From the NCBI RefSeq assembly GCF_000003815.2, contig NC_049986.1, positions 7,463,665 through 7,527,664 of the forward strand: a DNA stretch of 64,000 bases, read 5' to 3'. The notes beneath the pieces were generated by a model. It saw nothing but the letters and a program-made list of their open reading frames with translations, searched no databases and was not told the origin of the DNA. Positions 1 to 13,400 of this stretch are shown here, piece after piece; position 1 is the stretch's first letter, and each line of letters opens with the position of its first letter. The translations under genes and the position numbers were made by a program. Source of the DNA: Branchiostoma floridae. Its lineage: Eukaryota > Chordata > Leptocardii > Amphioxiformes > Branchiostomatidae.

Positions 1-3000
1 TCAGGAATTATCTGGTAATGAAGTGAAGCACTGGTACTCAAGTAGGAAAACATAAAATGACTGTGTAGATTGGAGCATTGAAGAGGAAAATGTTGTCTTT
101 GATATTTGGCTTTCTGTCCTTGGGACATGGAATTGGGTGTCCTTAGTCTAACAGTCAAAAGGGGATGTCTTCAATGAACATTCTTCAGGGCCCAAAATTT
201 CATATGTGTAGAACAATGGAATATTGGCCTGGGTTGCTAGCTAGCAGGCCTTTGCCATCTAACTGAAACTGGACTTTTTTTTTTACTGAAGGTAGAGTCA
301 GTAGACCTTAATTTATTTGGATCAACCATTATTGTTAAGAGTTCTTGCAAATGTTAAGTTCAATGGCTTGGTACTGGTAGGGATAGCTGTCCTGCAGTTG
401 AAATTTTCAGATTTGTTTTTAGGAATTCAAAGACTTGTCAGGAAGAAATCACAAAAAATGTATTTCATAATCAGTTATTTGTGGGAAATTCTATGGATGA
501 CATATTTGAAAGAAGTAAAACAAAAGGCTGGCCCATAATGTTCCACCATAAACCCAAAATATTTCTTTAAATACCTTTGTTGATGTTGAAGGCAACCTTC
601 AAGGAGACTTTCTTTGCTCAACAACTGTAACCAATACATTGCATGGCAAATTATAAATCAGAATAGTACCACTGAATAACCAAAACCCCTATTCACAGGG
701 AACTAGAAGTTACAGTAGAAGTATCATGATCAAAATGCAAGGCAATTATAATGGATTCATTGGCAAATTACTAAACAGTATGTGACATTAAGTCTAATAT
801 TCATACTGTTGTAGTGAATGGTAACTATGTAATAAAGTAAATTATGATCAAATTGCACAGGAGATATTGTGTACATTACAGGGTTGTGTCTGAGATAATG
901 CTATTGTTTTTTATGGAGCCTGAATGCCTGTCTGCATACATATATATTGGCCTAGATAAAAGGAAATTGAGTCAGAACTAGGTGTTTGCCACAATTAGAC
1001 ATGGAAAAAACCTGTGTGGATACGGTGTTAAATGACAGTAGGCATGTACATGAAACAAGGGCTATGTTTTGATAGTTATCAAGCCAAGGACAGTCCACTT
1101 GCTGTTGCAATGATAGATGCCCAAGGGGATGCAATGAAAGCTGAAAAACATGGTTGTCACCTGTACTGCCAAGAATCTGGTCATATCCAAAAAGAAAGAA
1201 ATTAGGTAGGGCATAGTGGAAGATACATGCATATACAACAAAATACTTAGATTGGGGCTCATCTATGTTCAGTTTGGCTTCAATTTGGGTTGATGGCTTC
1301 AGTACGGATAACAATATTTGATTTTCCTTGAATATTGGTCTGTCTAAAGTCGGTAAAAAACACAAGGTGCCAGTATCAGTATTTTGATTGGTGTGGGGTA
1401 GAATCATATAGCGTTAAGAAGATGCATGAAAGCATAGACAAATACTAGCAGTCTCTCCCAACTGAGGTGAAACATATTTTATATATTTAGTTAGCTAGTG
1501 GTAGTGCACAATGGCTTTTCACTAGGTTATGTATAGTACTTAAATAGGACAATGGAAGGGTTTGATGTTTATTACAATGGGCTTAAATTTGGGTCAACTT
1601 TGTCATGTCTATCGTTGGGTAAAGCAAAGGTGTTGCAAGTGGCAAGTTCTGTTATCTCAGCATTAGCAATGTGGAGTTAAGATTAAAGCATTTATAAAAT
1701 TGTCTTTGTCTAGGAGTTTGGGTTATCTTGTACAAAGATGAAGATTTGTCATGTCAGACAGAGTATTTTATTTTATCTTTTGCCGAGTTTTGGACTAAAA
1801 GGTACCTTTGCTGCTTTAAAGACCATATTGCCTCTTGGGAAGATCTGCATAGTAAATGATTGCTACCAAACTGGTATTGCATTATGGAGGATATGTTCTT
1901 TCAGTTGAAGGATTAAAAATAGTTCTAGTAACATTTCAATCAAGGATGGAAAAATTAAGATTCTGTGATTTAGCATCTGGGGGAATCTCTTTAGTAGGGT
2001 GATGTATCCCTAAGGTAGATGATCATGTTTTAGCTTTGGTTGTTATAAATTCATTAGTTTGATTTGAGCCAGGATTTCTGTGGAAAATAAATGAGCCTCC
2101 AACACTTTGTTCTCCAAGAATCATACCTTAACTTAGACATTGTTTTAAATATTTATGCAACAGTTTACACTATAGAGAAATAAATACATGTAAATCTAAT
2201 TTAAAATGAAGATTGGACAAGGCAAGATAATCTGAACAATACTTTTAACCCCCAAAAGTTGTTTAGGTAAAGGCTTGCCCCCAAGCCAAATATTTCAATA
2301 CTTATCATTCAGTTATAAAAAAAAGACCAATGTCAGCCAGAAAAAAAAATTTCTAACATGTAAGGAAAGTATGGTGTAAACATTACTACTACTGGCAGGG
2401 GCGCTCAGTGAAAATGTTAAACGGTGTAGGGATATAATGTGGTCCTGTGAGCTTCACATACATATTAAGTACTGTACTATGTACTCTCAGTCTCTCACTT
2501 CCATTGATGTGAAATGTTTGGTTATTGTATTTGCATGTTGCTCTTTATTCACTCCAAATGTTGCATGCTTCTATTGTTGATGTGTTGTTGAATGTTCTCT
2601 AATAATACTTTTCAGTGGAAAATTTGATTGTTGATGTGAAACCTCCAATACACAATTGATCACCATTGCAATTATATTGCCAACCTTTGGAGTTAAATGT
2701 TAATGATTAGTTTTATGGCATTGCGCTTTTATTTGCAAGAAATTAAAGGTACTTGAAATGAGAGCCGTGCAGACAGGCAATTAGGCCACTGCAAGTAAAT
2801 TTTATGGATGACGTCCTCTACAGACTCCAAATTTAATGAGCGGATGAAAAAAAAACAAGATGGGTACAGAAAAGATGGCAAGATTTTCAGAATAGACGCC
2901 ATAGACATTGTTACAAGAATTGAAGCAACAAAAGATGGTATGACTATCATAGCCAAAGAGTTTTTATTTTTGTATTCAAGAGGTGACACTAGTAGTGTGG

Positions 3001-4373
3001 TAGACTTGTATCACTACCCCCATTGGTTCCAACTATCTTTTTTTTTTTCAAAATCAGGCAAAAATAAATGAGCGCATCAATGACTTATGTCAACCATAAG
3101 ATTCACTTGCTGTGGCCTTGTGCATAATTGAACCATGCACAAGATAGTCCTGCTCTTGATCACCCCCCAAAAAAAATTGTAAAGTAAGGCGACTCCAATC
3201 ATATTTTCCAGCTCTTTGTAGTCTGAAAAAACATCACATTTCCATTTAAGCTACAAACCAATCACTAGATGCACTTACAGGTATTAGAAAGTCCTTGACA
3301 TCTTCTTACATTTTTCTATTTATCAATGTAGTCAAAGCTGAAACTTTCTTTTCACAGTTTCACTGTGTCAAAAATGAGAAGTCATGTCCAATAGTGTGGT
3401 TGGAATGTTTCATGCTTGCTTTGCAAAGCAAATTTGACAGTGGCACTTGACCTACAAAAGACTTCAATTTCTGGTTTTTGCTACAGATGTTTCTGCCTTT
3501 TAGACCCATGAGTAATTTTCAGAAATGGCAGTTTAAATCTTCACTCATCCATATACAATTGATAGAATTATTCATTCAAATGTTATTAAGGTTCACGAAA
3601 CAGCATTCGAGTGATACTGGTACTTGACATGGTGCAAAATCAAATATGGTTTGCAGAAATATTGTTTGAGATAGCAGAAGAAACACCAATACTTGGCAAT
3701 TAATAAAGCAAAAACAGGCCCAGTATTATGAATCTTGTCGTGGATCAATTTCTAAGTTTGCCTTTTTCTCTAGAAGTTATAGTATGACATCCTAGGCAAC
3801 TTTGTTCATCAGGGACTTGATTTAGCTGTGTTAAGAAGTAAATGGTTTCCCCCTCTTTATGATTCTTGATCTCTAACGTTGTTGCAATATTTGTTTCATC
3901 TGAGCTTCTTTTTATTCTGAATGTCTAACATGTCTGTTTCTAAAATCTACTCTCTAAGTAAGAAATTTGTTGTTTGCCAATGTGATGCATTGCATGTCTT
4001 TGTTTTTAATCTCTCTTGAACAGGTCAGGGAAGAAACACTGTAAAGACTGTTGAACTTGGACATCTAACAAGTCACACACAACTCATCCAAATAGCAAAC
4101 ATGGTAATTTGATGTTTTACTATCCACTGAGCTTGAAATTTTAAGTCCATGTAATCATATCTTATGCTGTCATTCAAGAATTATTGTGAAACTCATTGCA
4201 GTGTGATTACCAGTTGTGATATCTTGTTTGAATCAAAATACATATGTATGTCACTGTCCAATTGCACTATTATTGTGATAAGAAATGTTGCAGATTTATG
4301 TTTTGCTTATGGTGGTGACTCTGACACTTTTTGCGAGAGATGAATTATAAAAGAAAGAAGGGTATATCTGTAC
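1..4373. other. AT-rich non-coding stretch, no gene recognised
   Basis: I find no exon chain or protein family here. Open frames at 952-1407 (-) and 2808-3071 (+) show no recognisable domain and have low-complexity, AT-driven composition. The segment could be intergenic DNA, a long 3' UTR of a gene to the left, or introns. One acceptor-to-donor block at 4024-4101 can be read as codons (see findings) but cannot be linked to anything. Confidence 0.5.
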
Positions 4374-4684
4374 CAGGGTTCTAGCCAGGCTGAAATTTTT
4401 TCCGGTCTCCTGGATTTTGAATGGACATTCTGTCAAAGGCATAAAAATTGTAGGGGGGTGAGGGGGGTATGCTCCCTTGGAAAATTTTGAAATCTATACC
4501 CTTGAAATGCTATGTCCTTTAATTTGATGGACAAATTTTGCTGGTAGAATCAACTTGGTTCAATGGATATATTTATATGCTGATTTTTGTCTGTCACAGG
4601 AGACAGAATGGGCAAAATTTTTGTTCGTCCTCAGCAGCAAAATTCCGTCAAAGGATGGAAAGACGGATGCTGGCTAGAACCCTG
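4374..4684. mobile_element. hAT-type MITE, copy 1
   Basis: The ends are inverted repeats, starting CAGGGTTCTAGCCAG and ending CTGGCTAGAACCCTG. Left and right flanks (atctgtac and atctttgc) agree at 6 of 8 positions, consistent with a decayed 8-bp target duplication. The interior has no coding capacity and resembles the copy at 7659-8000. Termini beginning CAGGG plus an 8-bp duplication fit the hAT superfamily; the family assignment is by inference. Confidence 0.75.
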
Positions 4685-4899
4685 ATCTTTGCCCAAAAGT
4701 TTCATAAGGATTGAAATAGCCTGAACTGAAAGCAGTAATTTCAAATCATCCAACTCCATAAGTGCACACTGCGAACTACAAAAACTGATTACACCAAGGA
4801 ATCATTACATCATTTCCGGCAACATTAGAATGCATTGACTCTTGCGGCAATGTCTTGCGATATCAACCCTGCCTTTCCAGCCTCAGAAAACGGTATAAA

Positions 4900-5600
4900 G
4901 GGCGACTTGCTTATGAGTGTTAATGAGCTTGCCTGATCTGTCGCGGACCAATCAGTGCCCAGATTGCAAATATCGAACAAGCAGCGTACGGCGTAGCCCA
5001 CACAAAGACCTGTTTACATTTGCGTGATGACCATGGTGTCTTTGTATGCTTGGTTGGTATTGAGTGGTGTCGTGGTTGTCCTCAAAGTCAGAACCGACAA
5101 ATCTTAGATTTGGTGCCTGGTAAACAAGTTTAGATGGTGAAAGAACTATGAAATACTATCCTGTTACTGTCTTCTTGCTCTTGAATATTAATGAGTCGCC
5201 TTACCTGGCGCCTTGAACAACACAAAGGCATTTCTCTGGTTGGCTGACGGTTAGTGGCCACTTGCCTGATACTGTTATTCTGAGGCTGGAAATGCAGGCT
5301 TGATATCGTAAGGTATTGCTGCGAGTCATCCCTGTCCGGGAGGGTGTGAAGACATTTTTTATTTTTGAATGCTTGTCTTTGAAAAATGGTTTTGGTTGTT
5401 ATACCCTTTTTCCACTGGAGGCTGTGACTGCTAAGCCACAAAATGTTGAACATGTACACCTTTCTCACGCGGCAGCCATGATAGATCTCAAACGAGTTCA
5501 ATGCAGCAAACAAAAGACTGTCAATCATAATTAGTAGTTCAACCAATGATAGCCTGCCAATCAGGAAAACGACCAATAAGTTAATGGCTGCAAATCCGTC
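4900..5600. promoter_or_regulatory. Possible CCAAT-rich promoter region
   Basis: This stretch is less AT-rich than its surroundings and carries at least four CCAAT boxes: accaatcag near 4948, and ccaatga, ccaatca and ccaataa between 5537 and 5578. It lies about 5 kb upstream of the first coding exon of PPP1R10, so it could hold a non-coding first exon; gtaaac near 5120 could be a donor. No TATA box is evident. This rests on composition and motifs only. Confidence 0.25.
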
Positions 5601-5849
5601 AAAAATTGGCATTATTATGTTTTTATTTTGCATCTTAAAGGACTATGGGATCAGTCTACACTACTCTAAATTGCTACATATTTCGGTGCATAACACTACT
5701 TGTAATAGTTATTGTTATATCTTATATCATGAAAATTTGTGTAGTTTGGGGGAAAACTGAATGGGACCTGATTTTAGAAATAAGTCTTGTCTGTTTGCCT
5801 CATAGACCTCGTCTTCGATCTATCATGGCTGCCACGTGAGAAAGGTGTA
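5455..5849. repeat. 33-bp inverted repeat pair
   Basis: The 33-bp segment at 5455-5487 reappears inverted at 5817-5849 with one mismatch; the shared core is GATCTATCATGGCTGCC. The arms are about 330 bp apart and the sequence between does not continue the palindrome. They may be two fragments of one repeat family or the ends of a non-autonomous element. Confidence 0.6.
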
Positions 5850-6679
5850 TTGATCAGCAAAGATGACAATTACATTTTGTGTTTTCTTTTAAATCATACT
5901 TTTGTGCCATCATGCTCTAGTTATGGAATAAAGCGTCACATAAAATCGCTTAGTGATCACCCTCTGGTGGAAAGGGGGCCCATGATGATGTATTGCATAC
6001 TCAAATTTTTCATTGGTTTGAATGATATTTTCAAAATTTGGTGAAGGAGGGTGTTTTAGCATTGTATGTCTTTCTCTTGCTATGATTTGTATGCCGCTTG
6101 TAGTGAGTTGACCAGAATGTTTTTATTGTATGTCAATGAATTGCTATTGTTCTTTTTTTTGCAGGTCTGACTCTTGACCAAGGCATTATGACTAAGAGAA
6201 CTTGTTTGCGACTTTTAACCAAGGGGTAGATTTGACATTGTTACAGGTTTCAGTCCGTTGTCTTTGGTGCAGATACAGTCGAAATGGCTTTGTTTTTGTC
6301 GTTCTTAGCAATTGTGATCAATTTCATGATTTTGATGATAATCTCTTGCCGCAAGAAGATGCCAAAATTCTAAGACAGGTCACAATTGCTAAGAATACAC
6401 CCCTGTTCAAAGTAGCAGTTTTGTGTAAGCATTTTTCTATCGATTGACCATAGATGATATTGCTTTTACACTTCCAAAACATTTACTTGTATGCTGCTGC
6501 ATGTTGTTATGTTTATGTGAAGATTTAGAAATGATGTTTTGAGGCAGAGTTAGAGAATATGTCTTGAACATTGTACTAAATGCCCAGCTTATTTTTCCAC
6601 GTCGAACTTCGGAATAGAGAGCAGTGTCTTCAGATTAAATATATCTAGAGCTATCATGGAAGCTCATCTGTGTTATCAT

Positions 6680-6744
6680 AGTACAATGCTAAACTTTCTT
6701 CCAACAGTATACCTTTGTTTTGGAAGAAAGTTTAGCATTGTACT
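6680..6744. repeat. Perfect 25-bp hairpin
   Basis: Bases 6680-6704 are the exact reverse complement of 6720-6744, with a 15-base loop between. The stem core is CAATGCTAAACTTTCTTCC. The perfect match is unusual against this heavily diverged background. It could be a minimal foldback element or the stem of a small-RNA precursor; animal microRNA stems normally contain mismatches, so the latter is uncertain. Confidence 0.8.
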
Positions 6745-7658
6745 CTATTTAAAGCTTTTGACTTTCTAGTTATGATTATTATTGCTGCCAAAAGAAGATA
6801 ATGGTAAGGAAAATGCCTAGTTAACATACTAATTATGTGAAAGTCTTGCTTGTTTTTATAGAAGGTTTACAATGTTAGAGGCGCACCTGAGGCAACAACC
6901 CGAAGCAGGAACACAGACCGCAGCAAAACAATGCTGGACCACTAGTTCATGTTACGGACTCCTCTACAGTACCAACACTGTATGGTATGATGTGTGAGAC
7001 CAGGACCTACTTTTTTTTACCCCCATGTTTTACCTCTGTCTATTGCCTTTGTATCTTCTTAGACTGACCATGACTCTATCACTCTTCCACCCCCCATCCT
7101 TCCAGCCACCCTTCAGTGTATACATGTCTTGAAATTAAATACCATAATTTGTTTGGAACATTATTCGTAGGATCATTGTCAAAGGCCCAGAGCTTGTATG
7201 TTCGCATGAGACTTACCAATAATCAGAACAAAGTCTTCAGAACAAAGCTTTAGAAGTATTATCATATGTTGGTAAGGTTGTATTTTCTTAAAAGACTTAA
7301 TGTTAATAATCAAGCTAACTCCAAGTCTATTTTTAGTGCCTTTTTTGTTGAACAATGACAGTTGCCCTGGACTGTCCCAATCAAGTGTGATTGACAGTTT
7401 TTAGATAATAAATTTTGTTAGGAAGTTTCCTCACATTTTTGGGTGTACAGTATGCAAATTTATGTAGGGCTCTCTCCTCTATTCCAGAAAGGAATTTGGT
7501 ACTTGCAATGGAAAAAAATATTTTGACCATTCTTTAAACATTGATGGAAATCCGCAAACATTATCGTTGCGAACAAAAGCCATTTAAATTTTGCCCTTCA
7601 AAATGGGGGAAAGGTGTTGCAGATCCAAACAAGCATGCTCTAGGTGCTTAGCACAAAG

Positions 7659-8000
7659 CAGTGTTGTAGCCATCCGGAAATCATTTTCCGTCGCCTTGAT
7701 TTTGAATCAGAATCCTATTGAGCACTGAAAGCCGCGCGATGTCCCTTGGATGGTTTAAAATTTGGAAATTAACCCTCTGAAACTCTATATCCTGTATTTT
7801 GAGGTGCAAATTTTGCTGGTAGACTAAGCTGTTCAGCGGCATCTGTTTGGTGCAAAATTACACAAGGGTTTCAGTTTTTTTTTTATATCTTTACATATCT
7901 TTTTTGTCCATCACAGAGGACAGAAAGGGGAAATGTTTTTCCGTCCCCAGTTGCAAAATTCCATCAAAGGACGGAAGGACGGGCGCTGGCTACAACCCTG
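7659..8000. mobile_element. hAT-type MITE, copy 2
   Basis: The terminal inverted repeat reads CAGTGTTGTAGCC at the left and GGCTACAACCCTG at the right. The flanks gcacaaag (7651-7658) and gcaaaaag (8001-8008) match at 7 of 8 positions, giving an 8-bp target duplication. The interior resembles copy 1 and also the tandem units at 36440-37200. It is non-coding. Confidence 0.8.
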
Positions 8001-8008
8001 GCAAAAAG

Positions 8009-10417
8009 CTTTGCTATGTTTAAACTAGAGGACATTGATTAACTTTGAAGTTGAGAGAGAGAAGCCCTGTCTTAACCTTTATCACACTGAACTAGACATT
8101 TGGCTGAACAGCTGGGGGAAGGTTAATGTGCAAATGGCAGTGGTGTAAAGGTGTTTAATTTGCAATAATTAGCTCCAGACAGCAGACCCATTAGACAAGG
8201 AACATTGCCATTTCCAAAAAAACTTCTTCTTTCTTCATCATTTTGTTTTGAGGCTTTAATTAATTTTAAGATTGGATTTTTTTTTTAAACTTGGAACATC
8301 AAATCATGGAAAATCGGTGTTGGAAGCTAATATGTACTTTGAACAGAATATCCTTTTTCGGATTTGCGGCTTAGAATTCCTTCATCAGTTTTGATGATGC
8401 AGAATTGTTCCTACCAAAACCATAGTATAAATGTAGGGACTATTTGTTACGCCATACTTAGCGAGTGGTAGTGAGCACATTTAAATTAGGAAACCATTTA
8501 GAAGTGTACATGAACGTATTATGTATCAAACCTGAAGAGGTTAACCACGGACTGGATGGACAAGATTTTTGTGAGGTGCCAAACCAGGTAAGACAAAATA
8601 GATACATCGTCTATTGTGTTCTGTATCTTATATTCTTACGAAAAAAGATAATGAATAAAGCAATGATATATGGATAGTAGTGACACATTTTATATGCAGC
8701 AGACGTGACTGCAAATGTCAATGTGTACTTGTCGGTATAAGACATATACCCAAGAACAAATAAAAGATGTGGAAAGTACCTGCTTGTGTGGAGTGGTCCT
8801 TCTCTGCAGCGGTCAGGTGCGCAGGATGTGTGGAAGTGGATGAATGACACTAGCTGACACTCAAAACCACTAAGCTGCGAAGGGAGCTGAAGAATACTGA
8901 CAAGAGTACTGTCAGTTGAAATTTCAGTTACTCTGAGCTAGTAAGTGAATAGACACCCCAGTAGCAGAGTGGATGACTGATTGCATCAAGTCCCATCCTT
9001 TTTCATGCATTGGGCCTGCTATACTACATTGAGTAGAGATGCATAAGACAGTCAGATACTAATAAAAAAACACTAAGCACAGTTATATTAAAAAGTAACC
9101 TGCTAGCAGTGACAGACATGAAAAGCACATTTGTCAGTGTTGGGTCAGAAAGCATTTTTTTTCTATCGCTGAATGACTTATTTTACTCTCACAAAGACCC
9201 TTTACGACATCTGAAAAGCCTTCATATATTTCTATAGTGAATGCTGTAGAAACGTTTCTTCCATTGATAAAGATTTCAATGTTGTATAAGATATTGAATT
9301 GAAGTACAGAAACATTTTCTTCACTTCAACCCAAAATTTTGGCTAGGTAACAAAATGGTCATTTTTGCACCGTTTTGTGAAGATAATCAACCTTTTTAAT
9401 TTTCCTGAAATATGTTTGAACAGTTATTCACCAGTCATTTAAAAAAGGGCAAAGTGATTACAAATATGTGGCAAAAATTTGATATTTATTCAGCCCACTT
9501 AAGTTATTGCTACCGCAATAGCCACTGAGACTGAAATGGATACCAGTCCCAAATATCCAATTACAGCATGCTGTTTTGCTCATTATCCAAATGTGCTATA
9601 TTCAAAATAAATCAGAAGAAGAACTGAAGCCTAACATTACTCCCGAGTTACAGTTTGTAGGAGATCAGTCTATCAAGTGAACCAGAGAAAAGCAGTAAAT
9701 TTCGCGAAAGGGATATCAGGCTTTTGCTGTCGAAACTTCTGTAGTACATGGTAATGCATTGGAAACACATTTGCTGTGTCATGAGCACCCGTGGAAAGGG
9801 AAAACACAAAACTACAGTGAACCTTCAAGGAACATTACCATTTTCCAGTCATGAGATGGACTACTTTGCCAGTCAAAAACTCAAGTACGATTAGAGCCAG
9901 TCTTGCAGCCATGAAAAATTTCAGTACCAATTTTGATTGCCATGGCTCCATGCAAACCATACAAACATTTCTTCCATTTTCATGTGGAGGTATCCCCTAA
10001 AATTGGATCAGTTAAGCTGTCCTGTTTCAGATGGGGGAAAGAGTTCCATAACATTACACCCAATAGCTACCTAACCTCGATACCAAGTGTGAAGTGGCCT
10101 TCATACTATTATCACTAAACACTTCTGAATACTTTGGTTAGTGTTCTTGGTCTCACTATCATCCCTTACCATGTTCATTGTCATTGTACTGACAGTTTTT
10201 TCCATTCAAAATTAACTTTAAAAATTCTCTTCATCAAGCCAATTAATTACTTCAAGTTCGTCTGTGCTAATTAATTTTTTTCCATTCTGTCTATTTCAAC
10301 CAGGTGACCACAATGCAGGACATGGCAGAACCATTGAATGTGCTACATGCACTGATATCCTTATCCTCAAAGTTGTCTTGACTCTTAAGTAAAATGTGTT
10401 GTTTTTTCTCCATGCAG
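8009..10417. other. Non-coding stretch upstream of PPP1R10 coding exon 1
   Basis: No protein-coding exon is recognised. A hammerhead-like motif sits on the minus strand at 8356-8388. The short frame at 8465-8587 ends at a good donor (cag/gtaaga) and could be a non-coding or alternative first exon, but there is no homology to support it. Confidence 0.4.
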
Positions 10418-10435
10418 CCAGAGGAAGAAGATAAG

Positions 10436-13400
10436 ATGAATCCTTACGAGTTCCTCAAGGGTCTGTCTCATCTTCTGGGGGAAGAAGGAGACATCAAAAG
10501 CCCTCAGGAAGTCCTCAAAGTAGTCACGTGAGTTGGCATCCTTAATAGACCCCATTTAAACCACACAAACTGCTTTCGTCATAAGGGGATCTTACTCACA
10601 AACTGTTTTGTCATCGTGCTCAGCCATAAACAAAGAACGAGTTTGAAAAAGTTTCAATCAATACACCTTATCATGGATACCATTACATCCTGGGTGACGC
10701 ATGTCATTATGGGTAGCGTGCTGGGCTAATAATAGTAATAACATCATGACCTTGCCTTATCCAGCCTACATGTTTGGGACATGATATTGATCTTATAAAA
10801 CCATCTCCTAGCATAATACAATGGGATGTGTGAAAAGGACTACCATTGACTATGTTATACGTTATCCACACTATGTTCTTTTGAATCCTGCATCAAATAT
10901 GGCTTACTGTCTTTTTCAGAGAAATGAAGGCTACTAAGAAGCTAGTAGGAAGATGCTGTTATCTCAATATTTTGAGGGCAACGAAATCACCAGAGACATT
11001 GTCAAAGTAAGTAAATTATGCTTTTAGTACAATGTTCATTTACTGTACTTTTGGTTATTAAATGTACTGTCATGTAAAGTGATTGACTGACTTTGTAGTG
11101 GCTACTGTAACTTCATTTATTTCCTTGGGGACTTAATTGTGCAGTAAAAAGGGAAAGGAGTTTTTCGTTGTTTTTTGTTCGTGGTTGAAACATTTCTGTT
11201 GTACTGTAGTAATACATTGGAAAACTTCATGAATTTGTAATGGAAGGTCACCTCAATAATAAAACTGCAACAACCATTCCAAGCCTTATGGTATATTTGA
11301 TGAGGGCTTTACCACTTCAAAATTTACAGCAACAAAGTGTAGTGACTCTTGAATACTCTTGACTTGCCATGTTATGTTTTCACATATTTTCTCTGACATC
11401 AGTGGTTTTCTGTATTTTTTGTTACAGATTTGTCGAGATTGGTGGTTGGGGAATTATGAACTCTTGGCTAACCGATGCCAAGGACACAAATAACGTTCCA
11501 CTTCTACACGAAGTACTCAAGGTTCTCAAGCACATGCCTGTCACGATAGAGCAGCTTAAAAAGGTCAGTAATATACATGTGGTTAACCATAAACCTGTTC
11601 TTCTTCAGCTAGATCTCTTTTGCACATTAATTCACAGCTAGGATATAAAGACTCTCTCCAGCAAGTTTTCTCCAGTGTCACTAGCAAAAACAACGGATGT
11701 TGTTTGAAACGTCTGGCCGTTTCCAAAGTCATGTCCATTTGCTTGAGTAACTGCTTTTTGGCATATCTTATACATGTATCTAATCTTCATCAACGTATAT
11801 GGTTAACCGGTAGTTGGAAATGATTTCTGTTGTTTGCAATAGTTTCTATTGTCTTGTCAAAAAATTACTAATTTACTCTCCTGGCTTTACATTCATATGT
11901 CTGAAATACATATTTGATACCTTTTTTACTCAATAACCTATAATCAAGATAAGGGATATTGTGACAAGTGTACAACTACTGACAAATGCCTTTTCATTTC
12001 TTTTTCAGAATAACACTGCCAAAGTTGTGAAACAGCTTAGCAAAACATCAGATAATGAAAGTAAGTGCAACATATTTTATTGAAGTCTAAGGACTTTTGT
12101 AACTCCCTGCATTTTGTATTTGAATAAATGGTTTCTTTCATGAATAACATCATGTTCTTAACAGTACTAAGTATGTAGGACCATCAAACTTTTCCACAAC
12201 TTACTTGACTTATAATTGTTTTATTTTTTCTTGACAGAAACCAAGAGTATGGCCAGTAGTTTAGTAACATACTGGATGGACATGATCCATGCCAAGGGCA
12301 AGGGAGGCGCTGAAAAGCCCAACAAAAAACACCACCACCACAAGAGACATCACGAAGATACCAAAGACTCAAAAACCTCTGCAGAAAAGACTGCAACGGA
12401 ACCAGAAAAGCCTAAGAAGGCCAGGTCTACTAAGGTTAAAACTCCTGCATTTGCTAAGATGAGATCAACAGGACTTGAGGAGGAGACCAAATTGCCGGCT
12501 CCTGTTAAGAAGTCTGGTTCTATAGACAAGAGACCAGGTAGTTCTATACCTGCAGCCAAGAGGCCGAGCTCTCCCTTAGACAAGCTGTTAACACCACCAG
12601 AGAAGAAGCACAGACCTCAGCCTCTAAACAGAACTACAAACTCACCGGTACAGGCCAAGGTCAAAATCATCCCAGCAAAACGTAGGTTCAAATGGTCGAG
12701 TCTGGGGCGGGTTATGTTAACGTTGACAACTGTAAGTTTTTGGTCTTTCTCATAGTCTTAATTTGATGTGGAGAGAGAAAAAGAGGATTTTGTGGTTTTA
12801 AGTTTGCTGTTTGAAGAATTCTGTGGTACAGCAGTAATAGAATGGGAATACATCCTCACAGTGCCATAATTTCCCAATGAAAAGGTTACAGTGAAAATAA
12901 AAATAAGTGTCATTGAAGAATATTGTATTAACTGAATTTATATGTGAAATGTGAACCTGTTCAACAAAAACTACTGAACTATTGCAAACTTTGCAATGTG
13001 TATTATCAGTAAAACTTACTGCGAACTTAAGAATTATTACATTTCAAGCCATAAAGAGATGAAGTAAGACTTCATTCTCAAATGCAGTAGAAGCCGTTTA
13101 ATTGCGCATTTTGGCAGCATATTTTGTGGAATTATCCAGCTGGTACAATTATGCGAAGTTATTCGAGCTGGACCACACCAGTTTGGGATTTGGGAATTCC
13201 ATGCAGGTAACAGAAGTATGTGTTAATCCGTTGTGCAATTAACTGGCTTCTACTGTATGTGCTATTTTACAGCGAGAATCTTACAGAAATGAGATGATAA
13301 AAAATACCTGTGTGCTTTAAACTTTTTTGGATGATCCTGGGATGTAGTGTTTGACAGATGTCATCAATTGTTTCCACAGCTTTCGTTGCCATGGATGACA

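Noticed and set aside
952-1407. 151-residue open frame on the minus strand
   Set aside because: No recognisable domain, composition follows local AT bias, and no splice partners found.
2808-3071. 87-residue plus-strand frame with a Lys-rich start
   Set aside because: No family resemblance; the frame overlaps an equal-length frame on the opposite strand and ends in a poly-T/poly-Phe stretch.
5130-5633. 167-residue minus-strand frame
   Set aside because: Overlaps the CCAAT-rich region and an inverted repeat arm; no domain seen.
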